Positions 19,824 through 29,019 are shown, counted from the first letter of the stretch. The stretch is 64,000 nt of DNA from Serratia bockelmannii (GCF_008011855.1 NZ_VOUX01000033.1:1736001-1800000), one strand, 5' to 3'. A program made the numbers and translations. The notes: generated from the sequence alone by a model not told the origin.

Positions 19824-21017
19824 ATGGCGCGGACTACACGCCCCCTCACACATACCGAAGTACAAAAAGCCAAAGCCATAGAGAAAGACCTCACCCTGCA
19901 TGATGGTGACGGCCTGTTCCTGTTAGTTAAAACCACCGGCAAGAAGTTGTGGCGTTTCCGCTACCTCCGCCCCGGAACCAGTTCACGAACAATGGTTAGC
20001 CTCGGTGCCTACCCTGCCCTGTCACTTGCCGATGCCCGACAAATACGTGCCGAAAAGCTCGTGATACTGGCGAGGGGCATTGACCCACAGGCTAAAGAGG
20101 CAGCAGAAGCGGAACAACAGCAGATAGCGCAAGAAAGTATTTTCCTGAATGTGGCAAAGCAATGGTTCGCGTTGAAGCAGGCCAGCGTTAGCGCTAAGCA
20201 TGCGGAGGACATCTGGCGTTCTCTTGAAAAAGACATACTGCCATCTATCAAGAATGTCCCGGTTCAGGACATCAAAGCGCGTTTACTGATCCAAGTGCTG
20301 GAACCTATCAAGGCCCGTGGCTCATTAGAGACAGTTCGACGTTTAGTGCAGCGTATTAACGAAATCATGATCTACGCCGTCAACACTGGCTTGATTGATG
20401 CTAATTCGGCCTCTGGTATTGGTAATGCATTCGAGCGCCCTAAGAAGCAGCATATGCCGACCATACGGCCCGAAGAGCTGCCTAAACTGATGCGTACAAT
20501 CTCGATGAGCAATCTATCGATACCCACCCGTTGCTTGCTTGAATGGCAGTTGCTGACGCTGATACGTCCTGCAGAAGCCTCCGCAACCGCATGGGCTGAG
20601 ATCGATATAGAGAAACGTGAGTGGCGTATCCCGGCGGAACGGATGAAGGCTAAGCGTGATCATGTCGTTCCACTCTCAGATCAGGCATTAGAGATACTCG
20701 AAATCATGCACCCTATCAGCGGTAGGCGTGAGCATGTTTTTCCTAGCCGTAATGACCCACGTAAACCGATGAACAGCCAGACGGCAAATGCTGCGTTAAA
20801 GCGTATTGGCTATGGCGGCAAGCTTGTAGCTCATGGGTTACGATCTATCGCGAGCACAGCTATGAATGAGGCTGAGTTTAATGCTGATGTGATTGAGGCA
20901 GCATTGGCACATAATGACAAGAACGAGGTCAGACGTGCCTATAATCGCTCTATATATTTAGATAAAAGGCGGGAATTAATGCAATGGTGGGGATTGGAGG
21001 TTTACTCAAGAAAATAG
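19824..21017 (+). CDS. int: P4-type tyrosine integrase (intact)
   Basis: A 397-residue site-specific recombinase. The N-terminal arm-binding domain (TRPLTHTEVQKAKA... DGDGLFLLVKTTGKKLW) is followed by the core-binding and catalytic domains. Catalytic residues are visible: Arg about 248 in LIRPAEA, His-x-x-Arg about 337-340 in HGLRS, His about 363 in LAHND and the nucleophile Tyr about 373 in RRAYNRS. It lies next to ssrA, its target. ATG 19824 starts the conserved MARTTRPLT; the 14-codon extension is unlikely. Confidence 0.93.
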   Translation: MARTTRPLTHTEVQKAKAIEKDLTLHDGDGLFLLVKTTGKKLWRFRYLRPGTSSRTMVSLGAYPALSLADARQIRAEKLVILARGIDPQAKEAAEAEQQQIAQESIFLNVAKQWFALKQASVSAKHAEDIWRSLEKDILPSIKNVPVQDIKARLLIQVLEPIKARGSLETVRRLVQRINEIMIYAVNTGLIDANSASGIGNAFERPKKQHMPTIRPEELPKLMRTISMSNLSIPTRCLLEWQLLTLIRPAEASATAWAEIDIEKREWRIPAERMKAKRDHVVPLSDQALEILEIMHPISGRREHVFPSRNDPRKPMNSQTANAALKRIGYGGKLVAHGLRSIASTAMNEAEFNADVIEAALAHNDKNEVRRAYNRSIYLDKRRELMQWWGLEVYSRK

Positions 21018-21547
21018 CAATCAAAACACCTCCTCTGATTTAATCCCGTGTCCACTACTGGCATGGGATTAAAAATTAACCCCATTAAAAAACAAGCGAT
21101 AGAAGTGATGTTCTCTCATTTTAATATCATGAATCCAGATAAATACCAGTATATATTTATAATTATTTCACATTACTATAATTAGGGAGATTAATTACAA
21201 ATGTAAATCCAAAAATCTCTTAATATCTCATTTTTAGAAAATGACAAAATTGTTTTAGCATTAACAAGGAATTGCAAAAAAAAATAAATTATTAAAAATA
21301 GGCAGCTATTATTTCCAATGCCAGTTACCCTCCCCCAGTACACTCCAATTTAATCATTCCTTTACAGACGCCAGTTTTAATGATGGCGGGAAAATGATGT
21401 ATATATTTATTTTTGAGCAAACATGGAAATAAAATTAATTAACATCTTTTCAATCCCTATTTCATTTTAAACTTAATATATACACTGGCGCATTATGTAT
21501 CAAGAAATAAGAAATAAATTAAAAAACTGCTAATCACTTTGTGTTGG
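21018..21547. other. AT-rich non-coding stretch
   Basis: About 530 bases, far more AT-rich than the flanking core genome, with no supportable gene. It separates the integrase from the DUF3800 gene. Confidence 0.5.
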
Positions 21548-22411
21548 TCATTTTTTCTGTAAGTTCCTATCCTGTAATGGATGTAATAAATTAACTTTTC
21601 TTGTTTTTGAAAAGTGCCTTACTCCATTGTTTAACAATTCAGCATCATCAAAGTGCCAAATATTAAATTTCCTTTCACGTGGGAAGGTATCTGATGCTAA
21701 ATCATCCCACCCTAAATATTTAGCAATGTTCTTTTGAGTGCTAACTTTTCTTTCGTTCTCCGCTTTTTCTTGGAAAGCACTCATGACGCCCCCCAAAAGG
21801 AAATCGCATAACTGAATTGCAGGTTGCGATTTTGAATCATGCTCTGTTATTACTACCTTTCCCTGAAAACTCTTACCTATAATCTCCTTATTAAGAATAT
21901 TAACTGATATTTTCTCAGCCTCTTCATCAGCTTTTTTGTATCTTGAGGCTATTGGATCAACCCAAAATCTAAACTCATGATCATAATTAGGGTGCGCATT
22001 AATAACATATTTCATTTTTCTTGTAAGGAGCATTGTAAAATGTTTTCTTCGAGCTAAATCATAGTCACCATCATGATAGTTTTTATTTACTAAAGATTTC
22101 TTCACAACAACACAATGAAATGCAAGCCATTGTTTTCTAAAAAAGAAATCAATTAAATCCTCTGACACTCTATACATGCTCTCGCTATGAGCTTTTTTCC
22201 ATTTTACTTCATTGCGAAAACCTTTATTTGCGAGTATAGCCTCAAACTCACGACGAAAATCACCTCGCCTTTGCCATAACATCCATAGGCTCCCAAAACC
22301 ATAATATTTCTGTCCATCAATGCCAGATTCATCGCATGCAATCAGCCATCTTTTCACATTTAAAGGAGGATCCAAATCTAATTGAGTAGCATTATCATTT
22401 TCTTCAGGCAT
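21548..22411 (-). CDS. DUF3800 domain protein
   Basis: A 287-residue AT-rich gene. The N-terminal IACDESGIDGQKYYGFGS and C-terminal SQPAIQLCDFLLGGVMSAF are the hallmarks of DUF3800, a family with an RNase H-like fold and conserved acidic residues. The biochemical role is not known to me. It sits alone between the integrase and the satellite late genes, the usual place for satellite cargo, and its low GC suggests separate acquisition. Confidence 0.7.
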   Translation of the reverse strand: MPEENDNATQLDLDPPLNVKRWLIACDESGIDGQKYYGFGSLWMLWQRRGDFRREFEAILANKGFRNEVKWKKAHSESMYRVSEDLIDFFFRKQWLAFHCVVVKKSLVNKNYHDGDYDLARRKHFTMLLTRKMKYVINAHPNYDHEFRFWVDPIASRYKKADEEAEKISVNILNKEIIGKSFQGKVVITEHDSKSQPAIQLCDFLLGGVMSAFQEKAENERKVSTQKNIAKYLGWDDLASDTFPRERKFNIWHFDDAELLNNGVRHFSKTRKVNLLHPLQDRNLQKK

Positions 22412-22553
22412 TGGCTATCTCACATTTGAAGTGTTCATTCTAATAAAATAATTGATCACAAAACGAACATGCGCAAGTTTTTACAAAAATGGGTACAGGA
22501 GATCGTATTACTTGATTTTTATCTACCTCATAGCGTCTTCCCCTGCGCGCGCA

Positions 22554-22572
22554 ATACTTCCCCCGCCTCGCC
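22554..22572 (-). other. P2/P4-type cos site
   Basis: On the minus strand GGCGAGGCGGGGGAAGTAT matches the P2/P4 cohesive-end sequence, as I recall it, at 16 of 19 positions. It lies downstream of the delta/sid genes, where P4 has cos. The region is rich in short palindromes such as ATGCAGTTGCAT, as expected around a packaging site. Confidence 0.6.
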
Positions 22573-22685
22573 TGCGCGCTTCATGTGTCGCTTTTCATGC
22601 AGTTGCATGAACGGCCGCAGGCCGCGCCAGTACTGGTGCGGCAGGGGATGAAAAGCACATTGTCCTGCATGCAAAATCATGCACC

Positions 22686-22970
22686 CTATGCATGCACGCG
22701 CAATTTGAGACTGGCTAGCCAGGAAAAAGGCTGTTTTGGGCGAGGCGGAGGGGGAATGCCCCGCGATGCTATCGAGAGCGGTGGGGCGTTCTCATCGACC
22801 GGTTGCGCTTGTATCGGCTGGCACAGGATTTTATCGACGCTTTCCACCGTCTTGAATGTGCAAGAACAGGTCAGGCTCTGACATTGGTAATACGCCTCTT
22901 TCGTCCGCTCCGTGATATAGCGACTGGTGCGGGTATAGGACGCATGGGTGCACAACGGGCAGCGCATCAT
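22686..22970 (-). CDS. Ogr/Delta-family zinc-finger late activator
   Basis: A 94-residue protein with the C-x2-C-x22-C-x4-C finger (CPLC at residues 4-7, CQSLTC at 30-35) typical of phage P2 Ogr and satellite P4 Delta, which activate late promoters. P4 Delta has two such fingers; this has one, like Ogr, plus a Pro-rich tail. It overlaps the sid-like stop by four bases, so the two form an operon read toward cos. Confidence 0.85.
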   Translation of the reverse strand: MMRCPLCTHASYTRTSRYITERTKEAYYQCQSLTCSCTFKTVESVDKILCQPIQAQPVDENAPPLSIASRGIPPPPRPKQPFSWLASLKLRVHA

Positions 22971-23692
22971 GATTGGGCTCCGTTCTCTTGCAGCAGACGG
23001 CGTTTTTCCGCCAGTTCTCTTGCCACTTGCATCTGGCGCATTGGACTTCTTTGCAGCTCCTGCAATACGCCGGTTTGTTCCGGTATTGTCAGGCCAATCT
23101 CATTCAGCACCGGGTGGTCGATATTTTGTGTAGCCATGGTAGCGCGAATGCGGCCTTGTAGCGTTCCCAGTACCTGTTGCTCAATCATTTTCATCGGATT
23201 GTCCGCATAGACGCCGTAAGCCCGTGAAGCCAGTGCACACGCCTTGATAACATCAGGGCTGATTAGCGCCTTGCTCAGCGCATCCAGGGCCTGATGCATC
23301 GCGTGAGCTGCAAAGGTCGTGAGGGCGTCTTTGTGCGCGCTCACCACCTTCGGGGCTGTGCCGCCGCAGTTGAGGTGAAGCTGCATTTTGTCCAGCTCCA
23401 TCTCCTCAATCAGGCCGTCGAACTCTTTCGCCTGCTCCCGCTTGGAAATCCGACTGTGGTGCTGCGCTTGCCGTTCCGGTGTCATTTCTCCGCGCAGTTT
23501 GCGAAACAGGATGCGCCACTGGCTTTCTGCCTCCTGGCTCTGCACTTCGGTGTCTTTCTTCTGTTGGTGGCAGCGGGCAATGCCTGTCACGACGTCGGTC
23601 AACGCTTGATAGTTTTTGTCGTGGGCGGCGCGAGCGTCACGCAGGGCTTGCAGTTTATCGGTGATGTATTTCGGTAAGGCGGTGCTGCTCAT
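22967..23692 (-). CDS. sid: Capsid size determination protein Sid
   Basis: A 241-residue, largely helical protein that corresponds to P4 Sid (about 244 residues). Sid forms an outer cage forcing helper P2 capsomers into small capsids. Matching features, compared from memory, are the N-terminal P-x-Y...LQALRDARAAH and the segment RISKREQAKEFDGLIEEME. Start 23692 (MSSTALPKYI) fits P4; the 21-codon extension is unlikely. It heads a sid-delta operon; the usual third gene psu is not present before cos. Confidence 0.8.
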   Translation of the reverse strand: MSSTALPKYITDKLQALRDARAAHDKNYQALTDVVTGIARCHQQKKDTEVQSQEAESQWRILFRKLRGEMTPERQAQHHSRISKREQAKEFDGLIEEMELDKMQLHLNCGGTAPKVVSAHKDALTTFAAHAMHQALDALSKALISPDVIKACALASRAYGVYADNPMKMIEQQVLGTLQGRIRATMATQNIDHPVLNEIGLTIPEQTGVLQELQRSPMRQMQVARELAEKRRLLQENGAQS

Positions 23693-23847
23693 GGTCGTGT
23701 CTTCGGTGTCAGTCAATGTGAAGCTATTCTGCTGACCGCCGTACAACATCGCCATTCATCCCGGTTGGACTGTCCCCAGGACAACAGCCTTGAGCACTGA
23801 TGAGAAAACCATCAAGCCATTTTTAGTTTTACCTATAACTATTCACT

Positions 23848-23942
23848 ACTGTTCACCTAAATAAAAAATACAGATAAATCAGTAAATAAGGTGGTGAACA
23901 GTTTTCTATAAACTCTTCACCCGGTGTTCACCACTGTTCACC
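23848..23942. repeat. P4-type replication iterons, set 1 (ori/crr)
   Basis: Decamers of the GGTGAACAGT type occur in both orientations: ACTGTTCACC at 23848 and 23933, GGTGAACAGT at 23893 and GGTGTTCACC at 23923. P4 alpha protein binds type I iterons of this sequence at ori and crr. A related set lies at 43562-43669. Confidence 0.75.
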
Positions 23943-24037
23943 CGGCCCAAAACCCCCTTTTCCCTGGCTAGCGGTGTTTGGCGGTTTTTCCCTATTAATC
24001 AACCGCCCATTCATCGCTCAGGCTTTTCGGCCGGTTT

Positions 24038-24082
24038 GCCAACAAAGGTCAATAAATGCCAATAAAGGCCAATATCGGCCAA
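24038..24082 (+). repeat. Five GCCAA repeats at exact 10-bp spacing
   Basis: GCCAA or GTCAA begins at 24038, 24048, 24058, 24068 and 24078, always one helical turn apart, in the control region between sid and the AlpA gene. This looks like a phased binding array for a regulator, perhaps the AlpA/Vis protein encoded next door. Confidence 0.6.
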
Positions 24083-24235
24083 CGTCGTCCATTTGATTGA
24101 AAAATAAGCATAAAATCTGTTCCACCACACAACAACACCTTGTTGCCACCCCGGTAAATATTCACATAATAGGGCGCTACCGAAGTTCACACAGTCCCGG
24201 CCAGCGTTGGCCGGACACAAAGAGGTAGCGTTTTT

Positions 24236-24499
24236 ATGTTGACCGTTTCCACTCCCACTCCATCCACCCCGTTGCCGGTTATTCCTGGCGGTTACACCCC
24301 ACGCGAGCGCTTTATTCGTCTGCCGGAAGTGCTCTACACCACCGGCCTGTCCCGCTCCACCGTGTACGAGATGATGAGCCGTAAGCAGTTCCCGGCTCAG
24401 GTCTCCCTCGGCGGTAAAAACGTCGCCTGGCTGGCCTCCGAGGTCGAGCAGTGGATGGACGAACGTATCGCCAACCGTCACCAGGGGGCCGCCGCATGA
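24236..24499 (+). CDS. AlpA/Vis-family transcription regulator
   Basis: An 87-residue winged-helix/MerR-like DNA-binding protein: RFIRLPEVLYTTGLSRSTVYEMMSRKQFPA is the AlpA signature, ending in WLASEVEQWMDERIA. In P4 the homologous Vis controls the late promoter and excision. It is first in a rightward run of tightly packed genes; its stop overlaps the next ATG. Confidence 0.9.
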   Translation: MLTVSTPTPSTPLPVIPGGYTPRERFIRLPEVLYTTGLSRSTVYEMMSRKQFPAQVSLGGKNVAWLASEVEQWMDERIANRHQGAAA

Positions 24500-24741
24500 T
24501 GCAGTTAACCTTGGGTCGCCAGCACTTTACCCTGAGCGACAACGACGCACTGTTTATCGCGGAAGCCATCCTGTTGCAGCGTAAAGAGCCTGGCGTCGTC
24601 TTGCCGGAGCACCGCAGCGAAAAACACGGCGTTATTCGTCTGGCGAGTCGCCAGGCGCAGCCGCGCCTGTTCTGTGCCGGGCCGGTGCCGCTGACATGCG
24701 CAGTTGCCGATACCCGCAACGACCAGTTGACCGACTGTTGA
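24496..24741 (+). CDS. Hypothetical small satellite protein
   Basis: Predicted product of 81 residues starting at MMQLTLGRQHFTLS. I recognise no domain. The ATG overlaps the AlpA stop (ATGA), which supports translation and this start. Position between AlpA and the Icd-like gene is typical for small genes of P4-like elements. Confidence 0.6.
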   Translation: MMQLTLGRQHFTLSDNDALFIAEAILLQRKEPGVVLPEHRSEKHGVIRLASRQAQPRLFCAGPVPLTCAVADTRNDQLTDC

Positions 24742-24746
24742 TCACT

Positions 24747-25292
24747 ATGCAGCCGATTGAACGTCCGGGGGCGTCTTACGGCTTGCCCCCACGTCCGGCC
24801 CTGCGCTATAGTCCTCCCGCTGCCGCAAAATCGGCAGCCGGGCGTGGAAACCCGTGTTTAACTATGGCGACACAACACGCGCCACGCGTGTTTTTTTATG
24901 TCGCAGCCTTAGCGCGCTCATTTTTTGCGCGGTGCATGTTATGCTACCGCAGCAGTCAATCAATGGCGGCTCAGGCGGGGCTGACTTCGGTCAGGCCGGT
25001 TTACATAGTTACCGGTATTTCCACCCCCGTCTGGGCTACCACCCATAAGCGTGGAAACTTCGGTGGTAGCTGTTATCAGCTAACTATGGAGGCTGCCACC
25101 ATGGCTACGATCCTCACCCCGACTCACCCGACATTCTGCTTTTTGTTTGCGGCCGTACGCCGGTCTGCGCTGACGGCTTCACCGCGCATCGTACGCACCG
25201 TGGCGGATTCTGAGCACAACGCCCGCCGTAGGCTTTCCCGTGACTACGTGTTGTCCTTTGCCGGTCGTCTGCCGGTTAAGGCGGCAGCATGA
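24747..25292 (+). CDS. Icd-like (host cell-division inhibitor-like) protein
   Basis: A 181-residue protein with the FFYVAALARSFFARCMLCY and ARRRLSRDYVLSFAGRLPVKAAA segments seen in phage P1 Icd / satellite Ash-type proteins. These are annotated as division inhibitors or derepression factors. The upstream start is uncertain; ATG 24747 is used, and translation may begin further inside. A GC-rich hairpin with a T-run (about 24877-24897) within the frame suggests an overlapping small RNA. Confidence 0.65.
   Translation: MQPIERPGASYGLPPRPALRYSPPAAAKSAAGRGNPCLTMATQHAPRVFFYVAALARSFFARCMLCYRSSQSMAAQAGLTSVRPVYIVTGISTPVWATTHKRGNFGGSCYQLTMEAATMATILTPTHPTFCFLFAAVRRSALTASPRIVRTVADSEHNARRRLSRDYVLSFAGRLPVKAAA
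24800..24898 (+). ncRNA. Possible C4/CI-type immunity RNA
   Basis: This GC-rich stretch ends in ACACGCG-CCA-CGCGTGT followed by seven Ts (about 24877-24897), a strong intrinsic terminator inside a coding frame. P1 C4 and P4 CI immunity RNAs lie at this place, before or within the icd/kil leader, and end in such a terminator. No covariance search was possible, so this is a positional inference. Confidence 0.35.
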
Positions 25293-25552
25293 ACACCCTG
25301 GCCGACCGCTACCACCGCGACACCCATTACCCTATTCCGCACGCCGATTTTCTGCGTCTCCAGCATGCGCACGCCACCGGTGTGCTGTTCCTCGACCTGC
25401 TGGATACCCTTGACCTCGGCGGGCAACGCCCCGATGCCGTGCAACAGGCATCGTTTGCCTCGGTCATTGCCTTGCTGACCGACCAGCTCGGCCACGTCGT
25501 CAACACCTGTGAATCCCAAATCCTTGCCCGCATGGAGGCCACCGCCGCATGA
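25289..25552 (+). CDS. Hypothetical P4-like satellite protein
   Basis: An 87-residue helical protein (MNTLADRYHRDTHYPIPHAD...). Its ATG overlaps the previous stop by four bases and its stop overlaps the next start by four. No motif is recognised. The tight coupling and codon use match the replication operon. Confidence 0.65.
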   Translation: MNTLADRYHRDTHYPIPHADFLRLQHAHATGVLFLDLLDTLDLGGQRPDAVQQASFASVIALLTDQLGHVVNTCESQILARMEATAA

Positions 25553-25884
25553 ACACCTCATCCTGTTTACCGATTGAAGTCCGTACCGCCGTTTTCCGCC
25601 GCGCCGTGGCGCAAGCCTATCTGGACACCTGCGCCTTTTACCGGGTGAGCCTCGGGTACACGCTGGATGAGCTGCAGATGACGATTGCCCTGCGCCTGGA
25701 GGGGCACTTTGTGCGTCAGTATGGCGCAGAAGACGGCATGGACATGGCGTGCACCATGCTAAGCGACATGGTACAGCCGGACGTTCTGGTGGCTGCGCCG
25801 CGCCTGACCGCGCTGGGGCAGAAGATGATGGACGAACTGTGCTGCGAGCGCCTGTCGGCGGCACAGAACGCCACCGTACACTGA
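25549..25884 (+). CDS. Hypothetical P4-like satellite protein
   Basis: A 111-residue helical protein (IEVRTAVFRRAVAQAYLDTC...). It lies directly before the primase gene, a position that small conserved proteins occupy in P4-like elements. No catalytic motif is visible. It is coupled to the previous gene, and the alpha gene starts 10 bp after its stop with a good ribosome site (GAGGAGAAGAGC). Confidence 0.65.
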   Translation: MNTSSCLPIEVRTAVFRRAVAQAYLDTCAFYRVSLGYTLDELQMTIALRLEGHFVRQYGAEDGMDMACTMLSDMVQPDVLVAAPRLTALGQKMMDELCCERLSAAQNATVH

Positions 25885-25894
25885 GGAGAAGAGC

Positions 25895-28228
25895 ATGAGC
25901 GCCCACTTCGTATCTCAGACCGTACGCACCGCCACCGGCCAGTGGCCGGTGATACTCCCGGCCCTCGGTATTACTTTACAGCCGAACGGCAAGCCGCAGC
26001 CGTGCCCGACCTGCGGCGGTAAAGACCGCTTCCGCTTCGATAACCAGGACGGGCGCGGCACCTGGTTCTGCAATCAGTGCGGGGCCGGTGACGGCCTCAA
26101 CCTGGTGGAAAAGGCCCTGTCACTGTCTGCCCGGGCTGCCGCCGAACAGGTGGCTGCCGTGATGGGGGAAAACACCAACGCCTTGCCACCGGCCGCTGAG
26201 ACTGGTCATTCACCACAAGACAAGGCCGAGGCTCAGCGCAAGGCCGCGCGACAGGCACAGGCTTTAGTGGATGCCGCGCAGCCCCAGACCGGCAACGCCT
26301 ATCTGAGCGCCAAGGGCTGGCCGGAGGCAGAAACCCTGACCTTGCAGGGCCAGCCGCTGCGCGTTGGCGGTATCACCTTCCAGCCCGGCGACCTGCTGTT
26401 GCCGCTGCATAATGCCGGGGGTGAGGTGGTCAACGTGCAGCTGATTAACGCCCACGGTGACAAGCGCATGCTGGCGGGCGGGCAGGTGAAAGCCGCCTGC
26501 CACACCCTCAGTGGCCCGGACAACACGGTTATCTGGCTCACCGAAGGCTACGCCACCGGCCTTACCGTGCACCGCCTGACCGGTGAGACGGTGTGCGTGG
26601 CGCTCAGCGCCAACAACCTGGCGGCGGTGGCAGAGCAGTTGCGCAGCCACTACCCGAATGCGCGGCTGCTGCTGGCGGCCGATAATGACCGCAGCGGCAC
26701 CGGACAGACCCGCGCCGCCGAGGCGGCCACACTCACCGGCGGTGTCCCAGCGCTACCGCCCACTGAGGGCGACTGGAACGATATTTACTGCCAGCAAGGC
26801 GCTGAGGCCACGCGTGGGCAGCTCCAGGCGTTCAGCCAGCCGCCGCAGCCGAGCCCGTTCGACACGCTGAGCGATGCCGACCTGAAAGCCATGAGCGCCA
26901 GCGAGAAGGCCGAACTGCTGGCCGAACACTACGGCAACACCCTGGCGGTGCCGCCGGTGGGGGAAGAGCTGTGCCGCTATACGCGCGGCGCCTGGCAGGT
27001 GCTGCCGCACCGGCAGCTGAGCCGGGAGATTGCTGCGCTGTTCCAGAAGGTGCGTGCGCCGTTCTCCGCTGCCGGTATCAACAGCATCCTGGACACCCTC
27101 AAGCTGATGGTGCCGCAGATGGGCGACCCGGCCCGCCGGTTGATAGGCTTTCGTAACGGGGTGTTTGATACCGTCAGCGGCCAGTTCAGCGCCCACCGGC
27201 AAGCGCACTGGCTGCGCACCGTCAACAGCGTGGACTACACGCCGCCGCGCGCCGGGGAGAACCTGGCCGACCATGCGCCGCACTTCTGGCAGTGGCTGAC
27301 CCGGGCTGCCGGGGGCAATCACGACAAGCAGGAGCGTATTCTCGCGGCACTCTTTATGGTGCTGGCCAACCGCTACGACTGGCAGCTGTTCCTTGAAGTG
27401 ACCGGCCCCGGCGGCAGCGGCAAGAGTGTGATGGCGGCCATTGCCCGGCTGTTGGCAGGTAGTGATAACACCACTTCTGCCACCATCGACAACCTGGAGT
27501 CGGCGCGCGAACGGGCCAGCGTGGTCGGCTTCTCGCTGATTATCCTGCCCGACCAGGAGAAGTGGAGCGGTGACGGGGCGGGCATCAAGGCCATCACCGG
27601 CGGCGATGCGGTCGCCATCGACCCGAAATACCGCGACGCCTACGCCGCTTACATCCCGGCGGTGATACTGGCGGTCAATAACAACCCGATGCAGTTCAGC
27701 GACCGCAGCGGTGGGGTATCCCGTCGGCGGGTGATTATCACCTTCCCGGACGCGATACCGCTGGCCGAGCGCGACCCGCAGCTGCTGGACAAAATCACCC
27801 AGGAGCTGGCGGTGATTGTACGTCACCTGATGCAGCGCTTCGCCAACCCGAACGAGGCCCGCACATTGCTCCAGGTGCAGCAGAGTTCGGCGGAAGCCCT
27901 TGAAATCAAACGGCATGCCGATCCGCTGGTCGATTTTTGTGGTTACCTGACGGTGCTGGGTACCCCGGAGGGTATGATGATAGGCAACGCCAACATCACT
28001 CCGCCCAATCCGCGCCGCTACCTGTACCACGCCTACCTGTCGTTTATGGCGGCGCGGGGCTATCAGCACGTGATGAACCTGACGGCGTTCGGCCAGGCGG
28101 TGCCGCAGACGCTGAAAGAGTATGAGCATACGCTGCTGAAACGCCGCACCAAGCAGGGAATACAAACCAATCTGATATTGAGTGACGAGTGCGAAGCGGA
28201 CTGGCTGCCTAAGTGCGGGGCGGTGTGA
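25895..28228 (+). CDS. P4 alpha-type primase-helicase
   Basis: A 777-residue protein, the same length as I recall for the P4 alpha protein, combining primase, helicase and origin recognition. Domains are a DnaG-like zinc ribbon (CPTCGGKDRFRF...FCNQCG, about 35-72), a TOPRIM primase core (WLTEGYATGL and LLLAADND, about 205-275), and an SF3/D5-like helicase with Walker A GPGGSGKS near residue 505. It would start replication at the GGTGAACAGT iterons. A copy of the last 130 bases of this gene lies at 43171-43360. Confidence 0.95.
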   Translation: MSAHFVSQTVRTATGQWPVILPALGITLQPNGKPQPCPTCGGKDRFRFDNQDGRGTWFCNQCGAGDGLNLVEKALSLSARAAAEQVAAVMGENTNALPPAAETGHSPQDKAEAQRKAARQAQALVDAAQPQTGNAYLSAKGWPEAETLTLQGQPLRVGGITFQPGDLLLPLHNAGGEVVNVQLINAHGDKRMLAGGQVKAACHTLSGPDNTVIWLTEGYATGLTVHRLTGETVCVALSANNLAAVAEQLRSHYPNARLLLAADNDRSGTGQTRAAEAATLTGGVPALPPTEGDWNDIYCQQGAEATRGQLQAFSQPPQPSPFDTLSDADLKAMSASEKAELLAEHYGNTLAVPPVGEELCRYTRGAWQVLPHRQLSREIAALFQKVRAPFSAAGINSILDTLKLMVPQMGDPARRLIGFRNGVFDTVSGQFSAHRQAHWLRTVNSVDYTPPRAGENLADHAPHFWQWLTRAAGGNHDKQERILAALFMVLANRYDWQLFLEVTGPGGSGKSVMAAIARLLAGSDNTTSATIDNLESARERASVVGFSLIILPDQEKWSGDGAGIKAITGGDAVAIDPKYRDAYAAYIPAVILAVNNNPMQFSDRSGGVSRRRVIITFPDAIPLAERDPQLLDKITQELAVIVRHLMQRFANPNEARTLLQVQQSSAEALEIKRHADPLVDFCGYLTVLGTPEGMMIGNANITPPNPRRYLYHAYLSFMAARGYQHVMNLTAFGQAVPQTLKEYEHTLLKRRTKQGIQTNLILSDECEADWLPKCGAV

Positions 28229-28322
28229 CGATGAGCGGGTCGATCGGCCGAGCCGATCAATAGGCCATTATTGATCTGCCGAACCCATTGGACGCTCAAT
28301 CGCCGCGCCGCCTGTAGTGGCA
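28099..28322 (+). repeat. Direct repeat flanking the cargo, copy 1 (alpha 3' end)
   Basis: The last 130 bp of alpha plus about 94 bp downstream. It is almost identical to 43171-43443 except for a 49-bp net insertion in copy 2. Beyond the repeat the two flanks stay recognisably homologous but diverged. Confidence 0.9.
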
Positions 28323-28432
28323 GAAAAAAATACACGCAACAATACAAGGACATCACATAGGCCATACTCTGGCTGACATTATTACAACAGTAATAACTAA
28401 ACCGGCGCAGGCCAGTTTTTGTTGTCAGCCTT

Positions 28433-28995
28433 AAATCACCTCCTAAGGAAGTGGTGATTAACCTTATGAGGCTCTAGCCTAAAGGAAACACATGCCGTAA
28501 TATTCCCGCTTACTCACCACAAGTAAGAAAGAAATCACCAACATGAGTTTATACGGGAGTTAATCACATGTGTTCTGACGTTGCAAATACCGCCAATTCT
28601 GGACGTCGAAGTAAGATTTAAAATACTCCGCGACAAGGTAGGAAAAGAGCTTTATCGAACGATTTCAATCCTCTACAGCATGAAGGACTGTGAAGTTCTC
28701 GATCTAAATATTCAGCCAGATCATATGCACTGGTCACGATAGTCCCACCGAAGCCTTCGATTTGGACGTTTATGGGAGACTTAAAAGGACTCAGTGCAAT
28801 CCGCCTTTACAATCGTTTCCCACATATACGAAATAAGCTGTGGGGTAACCATTTTTGGGCAAGAGGATACTTTGTCGATATGGTAAGAAATTATCAGGTG
28901 ATACGTGAAGCATCAGGATAAGAAGGTCCAATAGTTCGAACAGCAGATAGAGTTGTTACAGGATTAACTCGAATATGGCCCCCTGGTATGGGGGC
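28433..28995 (+). pseudogene. Decayed IS200/IS605-family element (tnpA remnant)
   Basis: In one frame from 28598 the translation reads VEVRFKILRDKVGKELYRTI... NIQPDHMHW, then hits a stop. In another frame MGDLKGLSAIRLYNRFPHIR and WARGYFVDMV follow, so a Y1 transposase is broken by at least one frameshift and stops. Hairpins at 28433-28458 and at 28973-28990 (CCCCCTGGTATGGGGG) resemble the subterminal hairpins of this family. Confidence 0.75.
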
Positions 28996-29019
28996 GTCGT
29001 GTTCCATTATCAACGACTA

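Noticed and set aside
23848..23942. CRISPR-like repeats
   Set aside because: The repeats are 10-bp iterons in mixed orientation without regular spacers, as in P4 ori/crr. No CRISPR array or cas gene was seen in the window.
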